Shown here: positions 1-6,185 of the stretch, piece by piece
Position numbering within the stretch: position 1 is the first letter of the stretch
Layout of the letters: every line of letters starts with the position of its first letter
Assembly (NCBI GenBank): GCA_003248395.1
Contig: QFNA01000062.1
Location: 1 to 9,905, forward strand
DNA: 9,905 nucleotides
Source: Citromicrobium sp.
GTDB lineage: Bacteria > Pseudomonadota > Alphaproteobacteria > Sphingomonadales > Sphingomonadaceae
Direction: 5' to 3'
The notes under the pieces: model-generated
The model's input: the letters and a program-made list of their open reading frames with translations, nothing else
Databases searched by the model: none
What the model was told of the DNA's origin: nothing
Made by a program: the position numbers and the translations under genes

Positions 1-60
1 CGTTCCCTCGAAGCTCTGGGCGTGTTGCGGGTCGATATCGCTCTTGCCGGGGTTACCTTC
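1..60 (-). pseudogene. Possible 3'-side fragment of a small gene interrupted by the recombinase module
   Basis: Read on the minus strand, these 60 bases give 20 uninterrupted codons (EGNPGKSDIDPQHAQSFEGT), 15 of them ending in G or C. The frame continues, without loss or gain of a base, from the minus-strand fragment ending at 5927. A joined protein would read ...VAIAYF then EGNPGK... The fragment leaves the window at base 1, so the gene's end is not visible. I do not recognise the protein. A 20-codon open frame is weak evidence alone, and the same bases are also open on the plus strand (RSLEALGVLRVDIALAGVTF). The call rests on the phase match with the other fragment. Confidence 0.35.
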
Positions 61-65
61 AAAAA

Positions 66-1583
66 GTGCCCTCCGTGGACGCTGTTTCCGATCGCACGTC
101 GGACTGCTCCGAGTGGTGGTTGTACTGGACCACTCGTGGTGTCGACGTGCCGGTCGGGTTCGACGACATGCTCGATGGGTGGGTGAATATTGATGCCCGC
201 GAACGGGCGCTGGGTGTCGAAGAGGCCACGCCGATATTGATCGACCCCGCCGGTCGGATTGATCCGCGGCTGGCGAAGTTCCTTCGTCGGTCCCGGTTTG
301 CGTTTCTCGCTGAGGGAACACGACGGTCGTATGTGAAGGATTATCGACTATTCTTCACCTTCCTGTGGGGACGCGGAAAGTACTGGGATCAAGCCGATTA
401 CGACGACATAGACGACTACGAGGCGTGGCGCCGCCGGTCGGCGGACAACCCGCGACCGATCGGTGGAGCCAAGTGGGCTCGGGAGCTCGCCGCGTTCAGG
501 TTGCTGTTCGACTGGGCGGTGGACTCCGGCGCGGTGGAGCGTAGCCCGGTGGCGACGCATGCCGTGCGCCGCCGTGACGGCACTGTGGTCGAGGTGGCCG
601 CCAATCGACCGAAAGACGTTCGGGTCGCCAACGTCAAGTGGGTAACCCCTCGCACCTATCGTCTGTGGCGCGACATCGGGTTACGCGGCTACTCCAGTGA
701 CGGTCTGCCGGAGTCGGGATGGCGGGGCCGCAACGATGGCCGCAACGCGGCCTTCGCGGATCTGCTGTTCGACAGCGGACTTCGTCTGCGGGAGGGCGGT
801 TGCTTGCTCACCGTCGAGGTTCCGGTCCCGATGATCGGGCAGGTCTATTGCGAGGGATCGGTGGCCGCGGCGATCGCGAAGCGTCGTGAACGCAGTTTCT
901 ACGTTCCCGCGTCAACGCTGAGCGCGATAGCCGGCTACATCGCCACGACCCGACGCGGCGCGATCGGCCGTGCGCAGCGGGCGGGCCGATACGAGCAGCT
1001 GGCGGGAAAGCTGATCGTGACCACAGCGGCCGCAGGACAGCGCCGACTGGCGTGGGAAGACGGATTGGCGCGCCGAGGCGAGTTCCCCGTCACCACGATC
1101 GACGAGCGTCAGCGGCGGCGGCTGTTCGTGCAGGGCGACGAGGGGCTCGAGCCCTTGCAGTTGTGGCTCACCGATGGCGGCTTGCCGATGGACTACCGAT
1201 CCTGGGACGCGGTGTTCGCCGCAGCCAATGCCCGGTGCCTGCGGTGGGGCAAGCCGATCAGCATCACTCCGCACAGCTGCCGGCACTCCTTCGCGCTGAA
1301 GATGCTGGTAACACTGCAGCGTGGGCTCGATTCCCGGTACGGCCTGGACAAGGACGATCGCGATCACCTGCGCAGCGTCTACGGCAATGCGTTCACTTTG
1401 GTCAAAGACCTGCTTGGTCATCGGAGTGAGCAGACAACCCGGGATATCTATCTTGAGCCGCTCAACGGTCTGCGCCTGGGCATGATTTTGGATGGCAGCG
1501 ACGACCTAAGCACGATTCTCGCGCGGGTCGCCGCGGCCACAGACAGGGTCCTCGATATCGGGCCCGACGAGGACGAGCCCTAG
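66..1583 (+). CDS. Tyrosine recombinase/integrase, catalytically complete (first of trio)
   Basis: Predicted DNA strand-cutting and joining enzyme of the tyrosine recombinase (phage integrase) family, 505 aa. The N-terminal part (about residues 60-170, containing AFLAEGTRRSYVKDYRLFF) looks like the helical core-DNA-binding domain. The catalytic domain has the first Arg at R240 (SGLRLREG), a candidate Lys at K272, box II H403-x-x-R406-H407, H452 in LLGH, and nucleophile Y462 ten residues later. About 49 residues separate H403 from H452, more than in XerD, implying an insertion. The start is uncertain: GTG at 66 is used, but the frame is open to the window edge, and ATG 168 is an internal alternative. 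The GTG lies only 5 bp from the inferred element end, so initiation might use flanking sequence. The next gene begins 1 bp after the stop, so the genes are probably coupled. A TTA codon, rare in Actinobacteria, occurs near 680. Confidence 0.93.
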   Translation: MPSVDAVSDRTSDCSEWWLYWTTRGVDVPVGFDDMLDGWVNIDARERALGVEEATPILIDPAGRIDPRLAKFLRRSRFAFLAEGTRRSYVKDYRLFFTFLWGRGKYWDQADYDDIDDYEAWRRRSADNPRPIGGAKWARELAAFRLLFDWAVDSGAVERSPVATHAVRRRDGTVVEVAANRPKDVRVANVKWVTPRTYRLWRDIGLRGYSSDGLPESGWRGRNDGRNAAFADLLFDSGLRLREGGCLLTVEVPVPMIGQVYCEGSVAAAIAKRRERSFYVPASTLSAIAGYIATTRRGAIGRAQRAGRYEQLAGKLIVTTAAAGQRRLAWEDGLARRGEFPVTTIDERQRRRLFVQGDEGLEPLQLWLTDGGLPMDYRSWDAVFAAANARCLRWGKPISITPHSCRHSFALKMLVTLQRGLDSRYGLDKDDRDHLRSVYGNAFTLVKDLLGHRSEQTTRDIYLEPLNGLRLGMILDGSDDLSTILARVAAATDRVLDIGPDEDEP

Positions 1584-1584
1584 C

Positions 1585-3354
1585 GTGGCGGGCCGACATC
1601 AGGGCACCGCGGCGCTGCCAGGCGCACAGTATCGACGGCCGGACTCGCTGGACGGCACCGGACTATTGGTCACTCTGTGGTCCGAAGACGGAACCAACGC
1701 AGGTGTTTTCGACTTCACACCGCTGCCGGGCAGCCTGCAGTTGCGGCAACAGTTCGCAGCGGCGTTCGACCGCAAGATCGGGCCGGCAGGCCAGTGGCGG
1801 TCGTGGGACACCTGCTACACCGGCTATCAAAGTGTTCGGCTGCTGCTACGCGGACTGGCTGCCTCAGAGCAGCCGCCGCAGACGATCGAGCAGATCACCC
1901 CGGCTATGTGGGTGTCCTGGCGGATGTCTCTTCCTCCGTCCGCTGGAACCCGCCACCACCTGATCTCGCTCCGATCGCTGCTCTTGCCGGCACCCGAGCT
2001 TTCCCCCGAGACACGCGAGGTCGTCGATCGGCGTATCGAGCCCGCGCCAGCACCGACAGAGGTCGCCTACACCTACCAGGAGTACCTGCGTATCCGATCA
2101 GCCGCCGCGACCGTGTTCAACAGCGCCGCGATTCGGATCCGGGACAATCGCGAACACCTCCGCCGCTGGCGGGCAGGCGAGTTCACGACGGCAAGCAACG
2201 ATTGGTTGATCGGTGAAGCCCTCGACTGTGTGGCCCGCACGGGTGAAGTTCCGTTGCTCGAACACGTCAGCGGCTGGCGGCGACCCTCGCGCCGCCATAC
2301 CGCTGTCCTTGGCGGGCTGTCACCAGAGAAGACGTGGGGCCGGCTGTTCCTGAGCCGCAGTGAAGTACTCGCGGCGGCGATCTTGCTGGTGGCCAGCGAG
2401 TCGTGGAACAAATCAGTGTTGCACCGAATGCGGATTCCGCAGGAGCACGCCCCGGCCCTCGCCGACGATGTCGACGTCTACACCGTGCAACTCGACAAGC
2501 CGCGCCGCCCGGTGCGGCTGCGGCACACCAGCTCCAACCTCCTCGACAACGGCCCGGGCAGCCCAGGGCGGCTGCTGCGCCGCGTCGTCGAAGCCACCGA
2601 ACCAGCCCGAGAGACCCTGGCAGTGCTGGGACAACCCACTGACCGGTTGTTGGTCTACCGCACCGCATGCCCGTCGCGCCGCGGTCAGGAATTCGGATTC
2701 GGCATCAGCAAAAGCGTGAAGGTGGGAACCATCGACTCGGTGAGCCTACGACGATTGCGGCGCACCGTGCAGGTGCTGATCCGCAAAGAACCGTCCCAAA
2801 ACACCCAACAGGTCCACGACACGGCCTACATGCTGCGAGATCCAGCCAGCCAACACGACGCCGGCGAGACGATCGCCCGGGGACTCACCGACGCCGCCGA
2901 ACACGCCCACCTGGTGGGTGCGATGCGGATCGTCCTCGGCAACGACGCCCAGACGCTGGTCGAGCTATCGGACGATCCCGCCCTCGCCGCAGCCATTGCG
3001 CGCGGCGACCTCGACACCGCCACCGCGGCCTGCACCGATTTCACCCACAGCCCGCACAACGATCCAGGCCTGCCGTGCACCGCGTCATTCCTGCTGTGCT
3101 TGGCGTGTCCGAACGCGGTCGCCACCCGCCGGCACCTGCCACGCCTAGTCCATCTGCACGACGGGCTCAACGAACTGCACGCCGTCCTGGACACCGCAGT
3201 GTGGGATCAGCACTGGCAGCAGCACTTTGCCCGGATCTCGGTACTGCTGAAGACCCAGACGACTGCAGCCGAACGATCCGAGGCCCGCGCCGAAATCACC
3301 GATTTGGACCGCACCACCATCGACCGGCTGCTACGCAGGACATACGACGCATGA
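1585..3354 (+). CDS. Degenerate tyrosine-recombinase-like protein (second of trio)
   Basis: A 589-aa protein starting at GTG 1585, one base after the previous stop, with a GGACGAG ribosome-binding site about 8 bases upstream inside the first gene. It lies where a TnpB-like partner is expected and shows faint recombinase traces. Residues 387-394 (SLRRLRRT) align by eye with box II of the third recombinase (NRFRRT), which would put the conserved Arg at R392 with no box II His. The region where Arg I is expected reads SESWNKSVLHRM, without the usual GxR. Y415 in HDTAYMLRDP could be a nucleophile position, but this is not secure. A cysteine cluster near the C terminus (C483, C498, C505, C508) looks like a metal-binding knuckle. 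It is probably a structural or DNA-binding partner of the two better conserved recombinases. The family assignment rests mainly on context and these motifs. Confidence 0.87.
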   Translation: MAGRHQGTAALPGAQYRRPDSLDGTGLLVTLWSEDGTNAGVFDFTPLPGSLQLRQQFAAAFDRKIGPAGQWRSWDTCYTGYQSVRLLLRGLAASEQPPQTIEQITPAMWVSWRMSLPPSAGTRHHLISLRSLLLPAPELSPETREVVDRRIEPAPAPTEVAYTYQEYLRIRSAAATVFNSAAIRIRDNREHLRRWRAGEFTTASNDWLIGEALDCVARTGEVPLLEHVSGWRRPSRRHTAVLGGLSPEKTWGRLFLSRSEVLAAAILLVASESWNKSVLHRMRIPQEHAPALADDVDVYTVQLDKPRRPVRLRHTSSNLLDNGPGSPGRLLRRVVEATEPARETLAVLGQPTDRLLVYRTACPSRRGQEFGFGISKSVKVGTIDSVSLRRLRRTVQVLIRKEPSQNTQQVHDTAYMLRDPASQHDAGETIARGLTDAAEHAHLVGAMRIVLGNDAQTLVELSDDPALAAAIARGDLDTATAACTDFTHSPHNDPGLPCTASFLLCLACPNAVATRRHLPRLVHLHDGLNELHAVLDTAVWDQHWQQHFARISVLLKTQTTAAERSEARAEITDLDRTTIDRLLRRTYDA

Positions 3355-5504
3355 CCACCGCTTACGCCTCGAGGACCGGCAGTGGCCAGCCTCGGCGGGT
3401 GCGTGCCACCGATCCGTACATCGAGCCGCATCGACTGCCCAAGACTTACGACGGCGAGACGGTGTCCCGGTTCGGCGACCTGCGGTGGGATCTGTCGCCG
3501 TTGAACACCAACGACCACCAGGTGCACGATTGCCTGAACTGGCAGCTGTTCCCGCTGCCGCTGCGGGAGTCGTTTCGACGCGCCGGGTGGGCGTTGGTCA
3601 ACCTTCCGACGCCCGACGCGCTGCTGGGGAGCCGAACCGCCCGCAGACTTAAATGGCCGCACCCGGCCTCGATGCGCAACGTCGTCGGCCAATGGTGCCA
3701 ACTCGCGCAATGGCTACTCGCCCGCAATGTCACCGAACTCGGGGCGTTGACCGTCGACGACCTCACCGACTACGCCGTCGAGGTCGGGCGTCTCAAGATC
3801 TCCACCTCGACGGCGGTCAATCGCCTCGCCGCCGTCACGCTGCTGTGGGCGTTCGCGCCGCATCTGCCGCCCCGCGACCGCATTCCGAAGCCGCCGTGGC
3901 ACGCCGAAAAGATGCGGGACTACCTGCCCCGGACCGACACCACCAACGAAAACGGCACGCATCCCATTCATCCGGCGGTGATGTCGCCGCTGCTGATCTG
4001 GGCGATCCGATTCGTCGACGACTTCGCCGACGACATCCTCACCGCCTGGCTCGAACACCAAACACTTATAGAGCAGATCCGGCCCCACGCCAACCCCGCC
4101 GCATCGGCAACGCTGCGGAAGCTGGTCGAACAATACGCAGCCGAGAATCGGGCGCTGCCCGGCCGCATCCACGACGGGCACCCCGTGCTCGCGGTCTCTC
4201 ACCTCGCTGGCCGCGCACACGCCAGCAAAGAGCAGGCCAGCTACGCCGTCCGGACGTACGGATCGCACCTACCCGTGGCGGACCAGTCACCGCTGCGATG
4301 TCCCATCCAGGGGCGCCTGGACGGGCGAGCGTGGATGGAGCACATTAATTTTCACGACGCCCCGCGGCTCATGCACCGACTGTCCACGGCATGCCTGATC
4401 GTCATCTTGTACCTGACCGGGATGAGGCCGGGCGAAGCACTCGAACTGCGAGTCGGGTGTTGCCCAGAACCCGGGACCGACGGCACCGGCCCCCGCGGCT
4501 ACCAGCTCCACGGCAACTACTTCAAAGGCGCCCGCGACAGTGACGGCAAGCATGTGATGGGTGGGCTCCCCCGAGACGTGCCGTGGACGGTGATCCCGCC
4601 GGTAGTCCGCGCGGTACGTGTGTTGGAGCGAATGGCGGACGGACCGTTGCTCTTTCCCACGAAGACAGCCTGGGCCACAGCGACGTCGGGTTCGCGCAAG
4701 CGGAGCGGAGAAGCACTGACCTGTCAGGGCGCCAACGCCCGGGTCGCGGCCTTCACCGCCTGGGCAAACGACTACGCCGCCCGCACCCGCCCCGGCGAAA
4801 CCATCCCCGACGACCCGCACGGCCCCGTTCGCGTGAACCGCTTTCGGCGCACCCTGGCCTGGCACATCGCCCGCCTGCCCGGTGGACGCGTCGCACTGGC
4901 CCTGCAGTACGGGCACCTGCGCCCGTCCACGGTCACCGACGGCTACGCCGGACGAGCCCGCGACGGACTACGCCGCATCCTCGATATCGAAACCGCACGA
5001 GCCGTGGCCGACTACCTCGACATCGTCGCCGATCGCCTCCACCGCGGGGAACACGTCTCCGGACCCGCCGCCCGCCGGCTGATCAGCGCCGCCACCCAAG
5101 CCCAGCTCCGGTTCGAGGGCATGTTCTTGACCCCCAAGCAGGCAAAGGCGCTGCTCGCCGCCCCGCAGTTTCATGTCTATGACAACCCCGAGGCGTTCCT
5201 GACCTGCAACTACGACCCTGCCAAAGCGCTCTGCCACCCCGGCCGAGCCTCATTGCCCGGCACGTTGAAGACTCCTGCGATCGACCGGTGCGATCCGGCC
5301 TGCGCCAACGTCGCGCGTACCGATGCCCACATCGACGCACTGCGCGGCGAGATCGCCCGCCTCCGCGACGAAATCGTCGAGCCGATCACTCCGATGCCAC
5401 TGCGTGAACGCCTCGGCCAGCGAGCAACGCAGCTGAACAAACTTGTCGAGCAGCATGAGCGGTCCCGCCCTGCCGGTCGAGAGGGGGCCGAGGGTGACCG
5501 ATGA
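3351..5504 (+). CDS. Tyrosine recombinase/integrase with C-terminal cysteine cluster (third of trio)
   Basis: A 717-aa recombinase. The start is ATG 3351, which overlaps the preceding stop as ATGA and has AGGA at 3337-3340. The frame stays open upstream to 2667, but that part lies wholly inside the second gene and is rejected. The catalytic domain shows Arg I at R359 (YLTGMRPGEALEL), a candidate Lys K392 (NYFKGAR), box II N496-R-F-R499-R-T, H522 in QYGHL and the nucleophile Tyr at Y532 (VTDGYAG). The box II His is replaced by Asn. The N-terminal region (about 105-170) resembles the core-binding domain. After the catalytic domain come C619, C628, C647 and C651 (spacing 8, 18, 3), a probable zinc-binding site, then a charged helix (about 655-705) that may form a coiled coil. 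It ends with an 11-base overlap into the small TnpC-like gene. Confidence 0.93.
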   Translation: MTTAYASRTGSGQPRRVRATDPYIEPHRLPKTYDGETVSRFGDLRWDLSPLNTNDHQVHDCLNWQLFPLPLRESFRRAGWALVNLPTPDALLGSRTARRLKWPHPASMRNVVGQWCQLAQWLLARNVTELGALTVDDLTDYAVEVGRLKISTSTAVNRLAAVTLLWAFAPHLPPRDRIPKPPWHAEKMRDYLPRTDTTNENGTHPIHPAVMSPLLIWAIRFVDDFADDILTAWLEHQTLIEQIRPHANPAASATLRKLVEQYAAENRALPGRIHDGHPVLAVSHLAGRAHASKEQASYAVRTYGSHLPVADQSPLRCPIQGRLDGRAWMEHINFHDAPRLMHRLSTACLIVILYLTGMRPGEALELRVGCCPEPGTDGTGPRGYQLHGNYFKGARDSDGKHVMGGLPRDVPWTVIPPVVRAVRVLERMADGPLLFPTKTAWATATSGSRKRSGEALTCQGANARVAAFTAWANDYAARTRPGETIPDDPHGPVRVNRFRRTLAWHIARLPGGRVALALQYGHLRPSTVTDGYAGRARDGLRRILDIETARAVADYLDIVADRLHRGEHVSGPAARRLISAATQAQLRFEGMFLTPKQAKALLAAPQFHVYDNPEAFLTCNYDPAKALCHPGRASLPGTLKTPAIDRCDPACANVARTDAHIDALRGEIARLRDEIVEPITPMPLRERLGQRATQLNKLVEQHERSRPAGREGAEGDR

Positions 5505-5916
5505 GGACGACCGGCATGCCATCACCGCTGCCATGCAGCGTTTGTTCGCGGGAACACCGCTACATTCGTCGGGCAACCTCGACATCGTCAGCCTCGCGCA
5601 AGAAGCCGGAATCAAGCGAAACAAGCTGACGCACAAACACACCGACCTCAAGGACCTCTTCTACGCGCAGCGAGAGAACCGCAACCGCATCCCCGATAAT
5701 GAGGTCAAGCTTCGCGAACACATCGCCACCCTGGAAAAGTCGAACCAGACACTACGAGACGAACGAGACCGCTACCGCCTGACGAGCGAGACGTTCGCTC
5801 GCGCGCTGCACGTACTAACCGTCGAGAACGACAATCTCCGCCGCGACCCCCAGCAATCGCCACACCGGTCAAGCCGCCCCAGCCCTCCGCGACTGATCGA
5901 ACACCTCGAACCTTAA
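5494..5916 (+). CDS. TnpC/DUF6262-like small accessory protein of the recombinase module
   Basis: A 140-aa protein with two recognisable parts. Residues about 28-50 (LDIVSLAQEAGIKRNKLTHK) look like a helix-turn-helix. Residues about 65-118 form a charged heptad-like helix (LREHIATLEKSNQTLRDERD), probably a coiled coil. The tail is Pro/Ser/Arg-rich and likely disordered. This layout and the position right after recombinase genes match DUF6262/TnpC-like proteins, which in Tn554 assist transposition and affect its orientation. That role is transferred from the family, not shown here. GTG 5494 is preferred because GAGGGGG at 5481-5487 is well spaced. ATG 5455 and TTG 5443 are in frame but lack a clear ribosome-binding site. 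It overlaps the third recombinase by 11 bases and ends 10 bases before the inferred right element end. Confidence 0.83.
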   Translation: MTDEDDRHAITAAMQRLFAGTPLHSSGNLDIVSLAQEAGIKRNKLTHKHTDLKDLFYAQRENRNRIPDNEVKLREHIATLEKSNQTLRDERDRYRLTSETFARALHVLTVENDNLRRDPQQSPHRSSRPSPPRLIEHLEP

Positions 5917-5926
5917 CCCCCTCGGC

Positions 5927-6067
5927 GAAGTAAGCGATCGCAACCTCGCACTGGTCGTTCTGCGCTCGAAATTCGACCTCCCTGGTCACCTCCCGCACCG
6001 TCGCACGCACAACCGCATGGCCGGGAAGAACCTCGAGCTCAGCCTGCTTATGCAGCTGCGCGTTCAC
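5927..6067 (-). pseudogene. Possible 5'-side fragment of a small gene interrupted by the recombinase module
   Basis: On the minus strand, GTG at 6067-6065 opens 47 codons (MNAQLHKQAELEV... to ...QCEVAIAYF) with about three quarters of codons ending in G or C. The frame then runs into the antisense of the TnpC-like gene, where it loses protein-like character. The alternating VRATVREVTREVEF stretch suggests beta strands. Joined to the minus-strand frame at 60-1, it reads on without a break, so I interpret both as halves of one gene split by the element. The protein is not recognised. The frame is also open upstream of the GTG, so the start is uncertain. The complementary plus-strand frame is open too, but is Arg/His-rich and looks like an antisense shadow. 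Confidence 0.4.
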
Positions 6068-6185
6068 AAGGTCATCGCGGTGGCCCGGCGGCCAACGTCG
6101 AAGCCATGCGGACGTCTGACGATGTAAGATATCTGATACGTTCCCTCCTGCATCAGACTCAACACACAACAGGAACGGGCACTGC
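6068..6185 (+). promoter_or_regulatory. Upstream region of the RM operon with inverted repeats and a possible promoter
   Basis: This 118-base leader precedes the methyltransferase ATG. It contains GTCTGACG at 6114-6121 and its near inverted copy CATCAGAC at 6151-6158 (7 of 8 match), flanking an 8-base palindrome AGATATCT at 6127-6134. TAAGAT at 6125-6130 is a fair actinobacterial -10 element. No convincing -35 is seen at 17-18 bases. AGGA at 6171-6174, 11 bases before the ATG, is the likely ribosome-binding site. The palindromes overlapping the -10 are a plausible operator for the XRE protein encoded at the end of the operon, but that link is inference. Confidence 0.4.

Larger units (their letters stand above)
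61..5926 (+). mobile_element. Recombinase-trio mobile element (Tn554/RIT-like), inferred extent
   Basis: Four packed plus-strand genes encode three tyrosine-recombinase-type proteins and a small TnpC/DUF6262-like protein, a combination known from Tn554-type transposons and recombinase-in-trio elements. The ends are inferred: removing 61-5926 joins two minus-strand coding fragments in phase. The junction would read TTACCTTC next to GAAGTAAG, an imperfect inverted repeat of the kind tyrosine recombinases can use as a core site. One base of ambiguity remains, because bases 60 and 5926 are both C. No terminal inverted repeats or clear target duplication are visible, which fits Tn554-type elements. 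The RM operon to the right would lie outside the element under this model. If instead the 9-bp direct repeat at 1-9 and 6139-6147 marks the ends, the element is slightly larger. Confidence 0.5.

Noticed and set aside
912..1421. 169-aa minus-strand open frame inside the first recombinase
   Set aside because: It covers the catalytic region of a clear integrase and shows no recognisable motif, so it is an antisense frame typical of high-GC coding DNA.
2667..3350. Upstream in-frame extension of the third recombinase to ATG 2667
   Set aside because: It lies wholly inside the second recombinase-like gene, is Arg/Pro/His-rich like an out-of-frame shadow, and ATG 3351 has the expected ATGA overlap and a ribosome-binding site.
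5927..6127. Plus-strand frame complementary to the minus-strand gene fragment, also in phase with plus-strand bases 1-60
   Set aside because: The translation is rich in Arg and His and less protein-like than the minus-strand reading. Third-position GC is similar on both strands, so this was decided on residue pattern and stays uncertain.
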